In this document: positions 7,936-15,260 of the stretch, one piece after another
Numbering within the stretch: position 1 is the stretch's first letter
Layout: each line of letters begins with the position of its first letter
Assembly (NCBI GenBank): GCA_934525405.1
Contig: CAKSZF010000014.1
Coordinates: 1-31,306 of the forward strand
Reading direction: 5' to 3'
DNA from: an uncultured Faecalibacterium sp.
Lineage (GTDB): Bacteria; Bacillota; Clostridia; Oscillospirales; Ruminococcaceae
DNA length: 31,306 nt
Notes under the pieces: generated by a model
What the model was told of the DNA's origin: nothing
The model's database searches: none
What the model saw: the letters and a program-made list of their open reading frames with translations, nothing else
Program-made: the position numbers and the translations under genes

Positions 7936-7999
7936 TGATCTCCTTTATAAACTTGCTTTGCATGGCAGGCTCTCGTTTTCCCTGCCATCTTCTGCTCCT

Positions 8000-8029
8000 A
8001 TTTTATGCTGTTGTATACAAAGAAGTCAA
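8000..8029 (-). promoter_or_regulatory. Promoter of uxaB with operator in its spacer
   Basis: Minus strand: TTGACT -35 (8024-8029), TAAAAT -10 (8000-8005), spacer 18 bases. The palindrome TTGTATACAA (8011-8020) fills most of the spacer, a classic repressor position. Confidence 0.65.
8011..8020. promoter_or_regulatory. Palindromic operator candidate 1 (TTGTATACAA)
   Basis: A perfect 10-base palindrome. It resembles the TTGGTATACCAA-type sites of the hexuronate regulators UxuR/ExuR (GntR family, FadR subfamily) but lacks the inner G/C pair, so regulator family assignment is inference. Confidence 0.55.
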
Positions 8030-8124
8030 GTGGTTTGTGCAATGTTTTTAGTCTAAAAATAGCTGTTTAGCGCATTTCCAGCGGTTTGTACAATTCCAAG
8101 GGTGAAATTTTGGCAGTTTTTCAG

Positions 8125-8153
8125 TTGTATACATCGGCGTTTTCCGGTATACT
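8125..8153 (+). promoter_or_regulatory. Promoter of uxaC overlapped by operator candidate 2
   Basis: TTGTAT -35 (8125-8130) and TATACT -10 (8148-8153) are 17 bases apart. The -35 is itself the left half of TTGTATACAT (8125-8134), nearly identical to the operator candidate in the uxaB promoter. Confidence 0.65.
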
Positions 8154-8251
8154 AAGGATAAGGCAGCCTGCCCGTTCCAAGCAGGTGCAATTTCATGCCC
8201 GTTTTTGTCTAATTTTTAACAAATTCATCAGAGAAAAGGAGTTAAAATCCC

Positions 8252-9685
8252 ATGAAAGCATTTATGGATAAGGACTTCATGCTCCAGTCTGCTACCGCAC
8301 AGCATCTGTATCACGACTATGCAGCTGCTATGCCCATCTGCGACTATCACTGCCACATCCCTCCCCGCGAGATCTACGAGAACCGCCGCTTCGAGAACAT
8401 CACTCAGGTGTGGCTGGGCGGCCGCAACCCGGACGGCAGCTACTTCGGCGACCACTACAAGTGGCGCGTGATGCGTTCCAACGGCGTGCCCGAGGAGTAC
8501 ATCACCGGTGATAAGCCCGACCGCGAGCGCTTCCAGAAGTTTGCCGAGGCTCTGCCCATGGCCATCGGCAACCCGATGTACCACTGGACCAATCTGGAGC
8601 TGCACGTTTTCTTTGGCTACGACGGCGTGCTGAACGGCGACACCGCTGAGGAAGTGTGGAACCTGTGCAACGACAAGCTGCAGCACGATCCCAAGCTGAC
8701 CGTCCGCGGCCTGATCGAGCAGAGCAACGTGGCCTTTATCGGCACCACCGATGACCCCATCGATGACCTGTACTGGCACAAGAAGATCAAGGAAGATTCC
8801 ACCATCAAGTTTACCGTGGCTCCCTCCTTCCGTCCGGACAAGGCCCTCAACATCAGCAAGCCCGGCTTTGCTGAGTACATGGCTAAGCTGGCTGCCGTTG
8901 TGGGCAAGGAAAAGCTGGCCTGCATCGACTGCGTGACCGATGCCCTGACCAAGCGCATCGAATTCTTTGCCGAGATGGGCTGCCGCGCTTCTGACCACGG
9001 TCTGGACTATGTTCCCTACCGTGAGGCCACCAAGGACGAGGTGAACGCCATCTACCAGAAGGTGATGAAGGGCGAGAGCTGCACCGCAGAAGAGGCCGAG
9101 AAGTACCAGACCTACATCCTGATCCATCTGGGCAAGCAGTACCATCGTCTGGGCATTGTCATGCAGTTCCACTACAACTGCCTGCGCGGCGTGAACCGCA
9201 AGATGAACAGCCTGCTGGGTCCCGACACCGGCTTTGACATGATCAACACCGCCACCTGCGGCGGCCAGATCGCACAGCTGCTCAGCGCCCTGAACGACAC
9301 CGACGAGTGCCCCAAGACCATCATTTACAGCCTGAACCCCGCCGACGATGCACAGATCGGCACCATTCTGGGCTGCTTCCAGAACAGCGAGGTGCCGGGC
9401 AAGATCCAGCACGGCTCCGCATGGTGGTTCAACGACCACAAGATCGGCATGGAGGATCAGATGATCCGTCTGGCAAGCCTTGGCCTGCTGGGCAACTTTG
9501 TGGGTATGCTGACCGACAGCCGCAGCTTCCTGAGCTACACCCGTCACGATTACTTCCGCCGCATCCTGTGCAACATCATCGGCCAGTGGGTCGAGGATGG
9601 CGAGTATCCCAACGACGAGAAGGCTCTGGAGAAGATCGTCAAGGGCATCTGCTTCGACAACGCAAAGCGTTACTTCAACCTGTAA
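8252..9685 (+). CDS. uxaC: Glucuronate/galacturonate isomerase
   Basis: Converts D-glucuronate to D-fructuronate and D-galacturonate to D-tagaturonate, the entry step of hexuronate catabolism, in the cytosol. 477 residues, the usual length; an amidohydrolase-superfamily TIM barrel. MKAFMDKDFMLQSATAQHLY is the typical start, followed by ICDYHCHIPPREI (His33 and His35, the metal/active-site HxH). LTDSRSFLSYTRHDYFRRIL near the C-terminus is a strong family signature. The ATG follows GAGAAAAGGAG. It is divergent from uxaB. Together UxaC, UxaB and UxaA take galacturonate to 2-keto-3-deoxygluconate; the kinase and aldolase that finish the route are not in the window, nor are a transporter or regulator. 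Confidence 0.96.
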   Translation: MKAFMDKDFMLQSATAQHLYHDYAAAMPICDYHCHIPPREIYENRRFENITQVWLGGRNPDGSYFGDHYKWRVMRSNGVPEEYITGDKPDRERFQKFAEALPMAIGNPMYHWTNLELHVFFGYDGVLNGDTAEEVWNLCNDKLQHDPKLTVRGLIEQSNVAFIGTTDDPIDDLYWHKKIKEDSTIKFTVAPSFRPDKALNISKPGFAEYMAKLAAVVGKEKLACIDCVTDALTKRIEFFAEMGCRASDHGLDYVPYREATKDEVNAIYQKVMKGESCTAEEAEKYQTYILIHLGKQYHRLGIVMQFHYNCLRGVNRKMNSLLGPDTGFDMINTATCGGQIAQLLSALNDTDECPKTIIYSLNPADDAQIGTILGCFQNSEVPGKIQHGSAWWFNDHKIGMEDQMIRLASLGLLGNFVGMLTDSRSFLSYTRHDYFRRILCNIIGQWVEDGEYPNDEKALEKIVKGICFDNAKRYFNL

Positions 9686-9716
9686 GCGCTTTTCCCTTTT
9701 CCTGCACTGAATCTCC

Positions 9717-9760
9717 GCGCCGCCCGCAGACAAAACCGTCTGCGGGCGGCGCTTTGTTTT
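9717..9760 (+). terminator. Terminator of uxaC
   Basis: A 15-bp perfect stem (GCGCCGCCCGCAGAC at 9717-9731, complement at 9738-9752) with a six-base loop, followed by TTTGTTTTG. It begins 32 bases after the stop. Confidence 0.85.
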
Positions 9761-9852
9761 GCCCTTTTACGTCTAAAATGCACCGGATGTTCCTGTTTTT
9801 TCACCTTTTATCGGCTGTTTTCCGTCTTTTTCTACAACTTCTCTTTTATCCC

Positions 9853-9881
9853 TTGACTTCCTTGTACAGGGGGAGTATATT
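9853..9881 (+). promoter_or_regulatory. Promoter of the YitT-family gene
   Basis: TTGACT (9853-9858) and TATATT (9876-9881) with a 17-base spacer, about 50 bases upstream of the ATG at 9932. Confidence 0.7.
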
Positions 9882-9931
9882 TTTGCATGGCATTCTGGCC
9901 AAATTACTGTATTTTTTGATGGAGGAAGCCC

Positions 9932-10816
9932 ATGAACGGTTTAAAAGAAGCCTTCAGCCGCGAAAATCTGCTGAAGAATCTAAATTTCTTTATCCTGCTG
10001 AACCTCGGCCTTGTGCTCACGGCAGTGGGCATCGTATATTTTAAAAATCCCAACCACTTCGCTTTCGGCGGCACCTCGGGTCTATCTATTCTGCTGGCAG
10101 ACCTGTTCCCCCGCATCAATGTGGGCGGCTTTATGTGGATCATCAACTTGGTGCTGGTGGTGCTGGGCTTTATTTTTTTGGGCATCAAGTGCATGGGCTG
10201 GACGATCTACTCTTCCTTTGCACTCTCCTTTTTCGTGTCCTGCTGCGAGTGGCTGTACCCCTCCGGCGTCTCCCTGAGCGGCGATGCCATGCTGGATCTG
10301 GTGTTCGCGGTGTTCCTGCCCGCGCTGGGCGCTGCCATCGTGTTTGATATCGGCGCCTCCACCGGCGGCACCGACATCGTGGCGCTGATCCTTGCCAAGT
10401 ACACCTCCATGGAGATCGGCAAGGCGCTGATGGTCAGCGATATCCTCATCGTGCTGGCGGCCGCCGTGCGGTTCGGTATGGGCACCGGCCTGTACTGTAT
10501 CCTTGGCCTCATCGGCAAGTCCTTTGTGGTGGACGGTGCCATTGAAAACATCCGCCTGCGCAAGGTGTGCACCATCATGACCTCCAACCCGCAGCCCATT
10601 CTGGACTTCATCATCCACAACATGAACCGCTCCGCTACCGTGGAAAAGGCCTACGGTGCCTACACCCACCACGAGCTCAGCGTGCTGGTGACCGTGCTCA
10701 CCCGCCGTCAGGCTTTGCAGCTGCGCAACTTCCTGCGGGAGAACGACCCCCACAGCTTTATCACCATCGTCAACTCCAGCGAGATCATCGGCAAGGGCTT
10801 CCGCTCCTTCAACTAA
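9932..10816 (+). CDS. YitT-family membrane protein (DUF161 + DUF2179)
   Basis: 294-residue membrane protein of the YitT family, which is common in Firmicutes and of unknown transport or regulatory role. The N-terminal two thirds hold about five or six transmembrane helices with the family pattern NPNHFAFGGTSGLSILL and FDIGASTGGTDIVALILAKY. The C-terminal soluble DUF2179 domain (about residues 215-285) ends INSSEIIGKGF-like (here VNSSEIIGKGFRSF). The ATG follows GGAGGAAG. It appears to be a single-gene transcript bounded by its own promoter and terminator. Confidence 0.92.
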   Translation: MNGLKEAFSRENLLKNLNFFILLNLGLVLTAVGIVYFKNPNHFAFGGTSGLSILLADLFPRINVGGFMWIINLVLVVLGFIFLGIKCMGWTIYSSFALSFFVSCCEWLYPSGVSLSGDAMLDLVFAVFLPALGAAIVFDIGASTGGTDIVALILAKYTSMEIGKALMVSDILIVLAAAVRFGMGTGLYCILGLIGKSFVVDGAIENIRLRKVCTIMTSNPQPILDFIIHNMNRSATVEKAYGAYTHHELSVLVTVLTRRQALQLRNFLRENDPHSFITIVNSSEIIGKGFRSFN

Positions 10817-10846
10817 GGTCTGCCCGCCTCTTCCAATTCATTTTCC

Positions 10847-10884
10847 GAACAAAGGCTTCCCCCGACCGGGGGAAGCCTTTGTTC
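10847..10884 (+). terminator. Terminator of the YitT-family gene
   Basis: A 17-bp perfect stem (GAACAAAGGCTTCCCCC at 10847-10863, complement at 10868-10884) with a GACC loop. The end of the stem (CCTTTGTTC) is T-rich. Confidence 0.8.
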
Positions 10885-10920
10885 ATAGAATCATCCCCCA
10901 TCTGCCACGCAACTCCGTAC

Positions 10921-10949
10921 TTGAAGAAAAACGCAAAATAGTGTATTAT
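10921..10949 (+). promoter_or_regulatory. Candidate promoter of glnS
   Basis: TTGAAG (10921-10926) and TATTAT (10944-10949) with a 17-base spacer, about 50 bases upstream of glnS. No T-box leader is possible in this short distance. Confidence 0.55.
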
Positions 10950-11001
10950 ATAGTATTATGAGTAAAAGGGGGCACGCTGTGCCCTGACAGGGGGAACCTA
11001 T

Positions 11002-12660
11002 ATGGCTGATAAAAACTTTCTGACAGATATCATCGATGCCGACCTTGCCGAGGGCAAGGTGCAGCAGATCCACACCCGCTTCCCGCCGGAGCCCAACGGC
11101 TATCTGCACATCGGCAGCGCCAAGGCCATCTATATCAACTGGTCCATTGCCAACCAGTACGGCGGCAAATTCAACCTGCGTCTGGACGACACCAACCCCG
11201 CCCGCGAAGGCGAGGAGTACGTCAACAGCATCATCGAGGACCTGCACTGGCTGGGTGCCGACCCCAACGGCGGCATCTTCTACGGCAGCGATTACTTTGA
11301 CAAGTGCTACGAGTACGCCGAGAAGCTGATCACCGAGGGCAAGGCTTATGTAGACGACCTGACCCGCGAAGAGATGCGCGAGTACCGCGGCTCCGATGCC
11401 GGCAAGCCCTCCCGCCCCTCTCCGTGGCGCGACCGCAGCCCGGAGGAGAATCTTGACCTGTTCCGCCGGATGCGTGCCGGTGAGTTCAAGGAGGGCGAAA
11501 AGACCCTGCGCGCCAAGATCGATCTGGCAAGCCCCAACATGAATATGCGTGACCCGGCCATCTACCGCATCAAGTACGCCGAGCATCACCGTCAGGGCAA
11601 CAAGTGGTGCATCTACCCCATGTACGACTTTGCCCACCCCATTCAGGACGCCATCGAGGGCATCACCCACAGCATGTGCAGTCTGGAGTTCGAGAACCAT
11701 CGCCCGCTGTACAACTGGGTCATCGAGAACATCTTTGGTGCCGAGTTCCCCAAGCAGCGCGAGTTTGCCCGCCTGAACATGACCAACACGGTCATGAGCA
11801 AACGCTATCTGCGTGAGCTGGTGGAGATGGGCATCGTGGACGGCTGGGACGATCCCCGTATGCCTACCCTGTGCGGTCTGCGCCGCCGCGGCTACACCCC
11901 CACCTCCATCTTCACCTTCGTGCGGGAGGCCGGTATCTCCAAGTCTGACAACCTGATCGATATGCGTCAGCTGGAAGCCTGCATCCGCAGCGAGCTGGAC
12001 CTGACCGCACAGCGCCGCATTGCCGTGCTGGAGCCGGTCAAGCTGGTGGTGGACAACTACCCCGCCGACAAGACCGAGTACTTTGACGTGGCCAACAACC
12101 CCAACCGCGAGGCCAACGACACCACCACCCGCAAGGTAGCCTTTACCCGCGAACTGTGGATCGACGCCGAGGACTTTGCCGAGGTGCCGCCTCCCAAGTT
12201 CAAGCGCCTGACCGTGGACGGCGAGGTGCGTCTGATGGGTGCTTATATCGTCAAGTGCACCGGCGTGGACAAGAACGCCGACGGCAGCATCGCCGCCATC
12301 CACTGCACCGCCGACCTGGAGACCGGCAACGGCAACCCCGCCGATGGCCGCAAGGTCAAAGGCACCATCCACTGGGTAAGCGCCGCACATTGCGTGGACG
12401 CCGAGGTGCGCCTGTACGACAAGCTGTTCACCGAGGCCAACATGAACGGCATCCCCGAGGGCAGTGACTACAAGGACTACCTGAACCCGGAAAGCGTCAC
12501 CGTGCGCACCGGCTGCAAGCTGGAAGAGAGCCTGAAGGACGCAAAGCCCGGCGAAAAGTTCCAGTTCGTGCGCACCGGCTTCTTTACCCCGGACAGCAAG
12601 AACCCCGGCGTGTACAACCGGGTGGTCACCCTGCGCGACAGCTTCAAGCCCGCAAAATAA
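11002..12660 (+). CDS. glnS: Glutaminyl-tRNA synthetase
   Basis: Charges tRNA-Gln directly with glutamine using ATP. 552 residues, close to the E. coli enzyme (554), with class I signatures: PPEPNGYLHIGSAKAI with HIGS at residues 36-39, and VMSKR at about residues 264-268 (the KMSKS-loop equivalent, as in known GlnRS). The anticodon-binding beta-barrel domain fills the C-terminus. The Gln-type rather than Glu-type identity is clear from PNGYLHIGSAKAI and HRPLYNWVIENI. Many Firmicutes lack GlnRS and use Glu-tRNA amidation (GatCAB); its presence here is consistent with the group of Clostridia I infer. The ribosome-binding site is AGGGGG. The FMN-binding gene follows 27 bases later. Confidence 0.97.
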   Translation: MADKNFLTDIIDADLAEGKVQQIHTRFPPEPNGYLHIGSAKAIYINWSIANQYGGKFNLRLDDTNPAREGEEYVNSIIEDLHWLGADPNGGIFYGSDYFDKCYEYAEKLITEGKAYVDDLTREEMREYRGSDAGKPSRPSPWRDRSPEENLDLFRRMRAGEFKEGEKTLRAKIDLASPNMNMRDPAIYRIKYAEHHRQGNKWCIYPMYDFAHPIQDAIEGITHSMCSLEFENHRPLYNWVIENIFGAEFPKQREFARLNMTNTVMSKRYLRELVEMGIVDGWDDPRMPTLCGLRRRGYTPTSIFTFVREAGISKSDNLIDMRQLEACIRSELDLTAQRRIAVLEPVKLVVDNYPADKTEYFDVANNPNREANDTTTRKVAFTRELWIDAEDFAEVPPPKFKRLTVDGEVRLMGAYIVKCTGVDKNADGSIAAIHCTADLETGNGNPADGRKVKGTIHWVSAAHCVDAEVRLYDKLFTEANMNGIPEGSDYKDYLNPESVTVRTGCKLEESLKDAKPGEKFQFVRTGFFTPDSKNPGVYNRVVTLRDSFKPAK

Positions 12661-12687
12661 TCACCCCCAAGGAGAAGATACCATACC

Positions 12688-13077
12688 ATGACCGCAAAAA
12701 TGACCCGTAATATCCTGCTCATGCTGGCAGCTACCGTGCTGATGGGCATTGTGCTGAACCTGTATATCCACAACACCGGCACCGTACCCGCCGCCGACAA
12801 CGCCGCGCCTCTGACCGATGGCAGCTACACCTCCTCTGCACAGGGCTGCCTGAGCGAGGTGACCGTTACAGTCACCGTGACCGGCGGCAAGGTGACTGCC
12901 GTGCAGGTGAACGCCTCTGCCGAGACCCCGGAGCTGGGCGGCAAAGCCGCCGAGACGCTGGCTGCCCAGCTGACACAGACCGGTTCCACCGCCGGTGTGG
13001 ACTCCATCACCGGTGCCACCATGACCAGCGAGGCCATCTTTACCGCCATGGACGCCTGCCTTGCACAGGCGCAGTGA
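12688..13077 (+). CDS. FMN-binding domain protein, membrane anchored
   Basis: 129-residue protein with an N-terminal signal anchor (basic MTAKMTRN then a hydrophobic helix to about residue 26) and an extracytoplasmic FMN_bind domain like those of RnfG/NqrC. The covalent flavinylation motif is visible as SITGATMTS (about residues 106-114), where FMN would be attached to a Thr through a phosphoester by an ApbE-type transferase; the acceptor is probably Thr111 or Thr113. LTDGSYTSSAQGCLSEVTVTV matches the domain start. It follows glnS by 27 bases with a GGAGAAG ribosome-binding site and probably shares its transcript, but no functional link to GlnRS is evident. It likely passes electrons at the membrane surface; the partner is unknown. 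Confidence 0.85.
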   Translation: MTAKMTRNILLMLAATVLMGIVLNLYIHNTGTVPAADNAAPLTDGSYTSSAQGCLSEVTVTVTVTGGKVTAVQVNASAETPELGGKAAETLAAQLTQTGSTAGVDSITGATMTSEAIFTAMDACLAQAQ

Positions 13078-13090
13078 TGCTGTAAACCAC

Positions 13091-13126
13091 AAAAAACTGC
13101 CGCACAGTTGTGCGGCAGTTTTTTTG
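13091..13126. terminator. Bidirectional terminator between FMN-binding and dehydrogenase genes
   Basis: AACTGCCGCAC and its complement GTGCGGCAGTT form an 11-bp stem with an AGTT loop, flanked by an A-run on the left and a T-run on the right, so it can stop transcription from both convergent genes. Confidence 0.88.
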
Positions 13127-13130
13127 CATT

Positions 13131-14123
13131 TTACAGGGTGCTTTGCAGCCGTGCACCGCTGGCGTACTGGGTGCGGCGGTCCATCTGGTTATCCAGCGGC
13201 TGGCCGGCGGCATAGCGTTTGAGGTTGTGCGCAAAGATATCCACGATGTTGTCCAGCGTCTTGGGCAGGCTGAAGCCGCCGGTGACATGGGGTGTGATGA
13301 TCACGTTCGGCTCTGCCCAGAGAGGATGCTCCGGCGGCAGCGGCTCAGGGTCGGTCACGTCCAGCCCTGCGCCGGAAAGCCGCCCGCTGTGCACCGCCGC
13401 TGCCAGTGCCTCGCCGTCCACGGCAGTGCCGCGGCCCACATTGAGCAGAATGGCACCGGGCTTGCAAAGCGCCAGCCGCTCAGCGCCGAACAGATGCAGT
13501 GTCTCCGGCGTGCCGGGCAAACTCAGCGCCACAAGGTCGGCCTGCGGCAGCTCTGCATCCAATTCGCTCTGTGCCACCACACGGGTGCAGTAGTCCGGGC
13601 AAGGGGTGTCCGGGTGCACGGTGCGGCGCACGCCCACCACCTCTGCACCCAGCGCATACGCCCGCCGGGCAAAGTTCGAGCCGATATCGCCCATGCCCAC
13701 GCACAGCACCCGGCTGCCCGCAATGCTGCCCACAGAGTGGCCAGTGGGTGCCCAGCGGTGTTCCCGCTGGTTGTCCCGGTAGGTGGGCAGCTCCTTGAGC
13801 AGACTGAGCCACATTGCCAGCATACACTCGCTGATGGCCAGACCATAAGCACCGGTGGCGTTGGTCACGATGCAGTTCTCCGGCAAAACCCCCGGCTCCA
13901 GATAGTTATTGGGGCCGGCTGCATTGGATTGGAACCACTCCAGATGGTCGTTCTGTCGGATCAGCGGCACCGGCAGATTGCCCAGCACAGCATCGGCCCA
14001 CAGGGCATCCTCTGCCGTGGCGGTGTCCGGGGTGGTAAAGCGGTATGCAAAGCCCTGCACCGCCTCAATGCGAGCCCTCTGCTCTGCGCTGATGGGCAGG
14101 CAGACAAGGATATGTTTGGACAT
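13131..14123 (-). CDS. D-isomer-specific 2-hydroxyacid dehydrogenase family protein
   Basis: 330-residue NAD(P)-dependent oxidoreductase of the D-2-hydroxyacid dehydrogenase family. The nucleotide-binding Rossmann segment is RVLCVGMGDIGSNFARRA (about residues 140-157). Catalytic-family landmarks follow in order: the Arg in LLNVGRGTAVDGEAL, the Glu in LDVTDPEPLPPEHPLW and the His in NVIITPHVTGGF. The substrate (glyoxylate, hydroxypyruvate, phosphoglycerate or other 2-keto acids) cannot be read from the sequence. It lacks the ACT domain of PGDH, and the style is nearer to GhrA-like proteins. The ATG (14121-14123) follows AAAGGAG. It has its own promoter. Confidence 0.9.
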   Translation of the reverse strand: MSKHILVCLPISAEQRARIEAVQGFAYRFTTPDTATAEDALWADAVLGNLPVPLIRQNDHLEWFQSNAAGPNNYLEPGVLPENCIVTNATGAYGLAISECMLAMWLSLLKELPTYRDNQREHRWAPTGHSVGSIAGSRVLCVGMGDIGSNFARRAYALGAEVVGVRRTVHPDTPCPDYCTRVVAQSELDAELPQADLVALSLPGTPETLHLFGAERLALCKPGAILLNVGRGTAVDGEALAAAVHSGRLSGAGLDVTDPEPLPPEHPLWAEPNVIITPHVTGGFSLPKTLDNIVDIFAHNLKRYAAGQPLDNQMDRRTQYASGARLQSTL

Positions 14124-14152
14124 AATGGAATCTCCTTTCCTCTTTTTTGTCT

Positions 14153-14181
14153 ATCATACTGCAAACTGTGCGGCGGTACAA
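14153..14181 (-). promoter_or_regulatory. Promoter of the dehydrogenase gene
   Basis: Minus strand TTGTAC (14176-14181) and TATGAT (14153-14158), spacer 17 bases, about 30 bases upstream of the ATG. Confidence 0.6.
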
Positions 14182-14263
14182 GGGGCGGTTCTGTGCTTTC
14201 AGACGCATCCCGTAAAAGAACAATGCCGGGCAACCCGAAAGCCGCCCGACACCGCATTCTATT

Positions 14264-14614
14264 TTAGTCCAGTGCACGGATGGCGTCCATCGTGCATTGA
14301 TACTGCTCTGCCACCTTTGCAAACTGCTCCTGTGTGCCCTCCAGCTGCCCGGCGCGCAGGGTCTCGGTCAGGGTATAGGTGGGCGCGTACAGATTGGAAA
14401 AACCCAGATTCTGGCAGACGCCCTTGAGGGTATGCGCTCCGCGGAACGCCTCCTTCACGTCTCCCCTGCGCAGCGCTTCCTCCAGGATCTGAAAGCTGTC
14501 GTCCTGCAAGAACATCCGCACAAATCTGCCAATCATGGCTTCGTTGTGCAGCCGTCCCAACACCTCCTGATAGTCCGCGCCCATCTTATCATAGCATTCC
14601 TGTATCGTCATCAC
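14264..14614 (-). CDS. Orphan histidine phosphotransfer (HPt) domain protein
   Basis: 116-residue protein that is essentially one HPt four-helix bundle, the relay module that passes phosphate between response-regulator receivers and kinases. The phospho-accepting His is His61 in FRGAHTLKGVCQNLGF, the canonical HPt motif. The rest (MTIQECYDKMGADYQEVLGR, FVRMFLQDDSFQILEEALRRGD) matches stand-alone HPt proteins of Clostridia. The start is at 14614 or the adjacent ATG at 14611; the ribosome-binding site (AAAGGC) is modest. No histidine kinase or receiver gene is nearby, so partners are encoded elsewhere; c-di-GMP- or chemotaxis-type hybrid kinases are possible. Confidence 0.85.
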   Translation of the reverse strand: MMTIQECYDKMGADYQEVLGRLHNEAMIGRFVRMFLQDDSFQILEEALRRGDVKEAFRGAHTLKGVCQNLGFSNLYAPTYTLTETLRAGQLEGTQEQFAKVAEQYQCTMDAIRALD

Positions 14615-14693
14615 TTACGCCGTGCCTTTCTTTTTCGCTATCGTCTGTTTTCCCACCGCCGCATCTCACTACACTTCACGGCGATATAGTGTT

Positions 14694-14722
14694 ATGATAG
14701 CACCTTTCCAGCCAGCTTGCAA
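14694..14722 (-). promoter_or_regulatory. Promoter of the HPt gene
   Basis: Minus strand TTGCAA (14717-14722) and TATCAT (14694-14699) with a 17-base spacer, about 80 bases upstream of the start codon. Confidence 0.55.
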
Positions 14723-14915
14723 CTAGAGTGCAACAAGTTTTGCACTCTGTATAGTTTTTGCGTTCTCTTTTTGGCAGTTGCACCAAAGCCATGCCCATCT
14801 CCCGTAAATATGCCTGTCACCGCGTCTTTTTCTGCTGCTGGCGGCTGCCACTTCCGCCAGTTGAAAAAAGCAGACCGCACAGTGCCGTCAACTGCGGATT
14901 CTGTATTGACGAACT

Positions 14916-14944
14916 GCGCAAAAAAAGATATACTATATTTTGGC
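14916..14944 (+). promoter_or_regulatory. Promoter of tRNA-Pro
   Basis: TTGACG (14916-14921) and TATACT (14939-14944) with a 17-base spacer, ending 23 bases before the tRNA. Confidence 0.75.
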
Positions 14945-14967
14945 GGTGCAGCCGTGCCGCCAGATGT

Positions 14968-15040
14968 CGGGGTGTTGCGCAGTTGGTAGCGCGCCTGCTT
15001 TGGGAGCAGGAGGCCGCGAGTTCGAGTCTCGCCACTCCGA
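14968..15040 (+). tRNA. tRNA-Pro, anticodon TGG
   Basis: A 73-base cloverleaf. The acceptor stem CGGGGTG (14968-14974) pairs with CACTCCG (15033-15039), discriminator A at 15040. The D-arm GCGC/GCGC has the AGTTGGTA loop. The anticodon stem CCTGC/GCAGG (14994-14998/15006-15010) has the loop TTTGGGA, anticodon TGG at 15001-15003. The T-arm contains GTTCGAGTC. No CCA is encoded, so it must be added by nucleotidyltransferase. Confidence 0.96.
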
Positions 15041-15045
15041 TACGA

Positions 15046-15085
15046 CAAACGCACGTTGATTCGATAAGGATCGGCGTGCGTTTTT
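15046..15085 (+). terminator. Probable terminator of tRNA-Pro
   Basis: AAACGCACG and CGTGCGTTT form a stem across a loop of about 20 bases, ending in a T-run (TTTTTG). Confidence 0.65.
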
Positions 15086-15134
15086 GTTTTGCCGGTAAAC
15101 CTGCCTGAAAGGGTGCAGAAACCGCACACACTGC

Positions 15135-15172
15135 AAGGCTGCTTTCAAAAAAACAGAGCAGCCTTTTTTCTT
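15135..15172 (+). terminator. Second hairpin terminator before the metH region
   Basis: AAGGCTGCT (15135-15143) and AGCAGCCTT (15157-15165) form a 9-bp stem followed by TTTTTCTTTTT. It probably backs up the tRNA terminator. Confidence 0.7.
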
Positions 15173-15191
15173 TTTCCCCCTTTTTGCGGGA

Positions 15192-15220
15192 TTGATAAAA
15201 GCCCACAAGTGCGGTATACT
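15192..15220 (+). promoter_or_regulatory. Promoter of the methionine synthase operon
   Basis: TTGATA (15192-15197) and TATACT (15215-15220), spacer 17 bases, 40 bases upstream of the first start codon. The leader is too short for a cobalamin or SAM riboswitch. Confidence 0.7.
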
Positions 15221-15260
15221 GAATAGTACTTTATTCGAGCGAAGTAAGGAGGTGCGGCCT

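Larger units (their letters stand above)
7936..8251. promoter_or_regulatory. Divergent uxaB/uxaC control region
   Basis: 316 bases without a gene between uxaB (minus) and uxaC (plus). It contains one promoter for each side and two near-identical TTGTATACA palindromes about 115 bases apart, one in each promoter. A third weaker palindrome, TTGTACAA, lies at 8086-8093 between them. Such an arrangement would let one hexuronate-responsive repressor control both directions. Confidence 0.7.
14615..14967. other. Intergenic region with two divergent promoters
   Basis: 353 bases between the HPt gene and the tRNA. It contains a promoter for each (given separately). The stretch 14723-14910 between them shows no ORF with a ribosome-binding site and no structure I could recognise. 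Confidence 0.55.
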
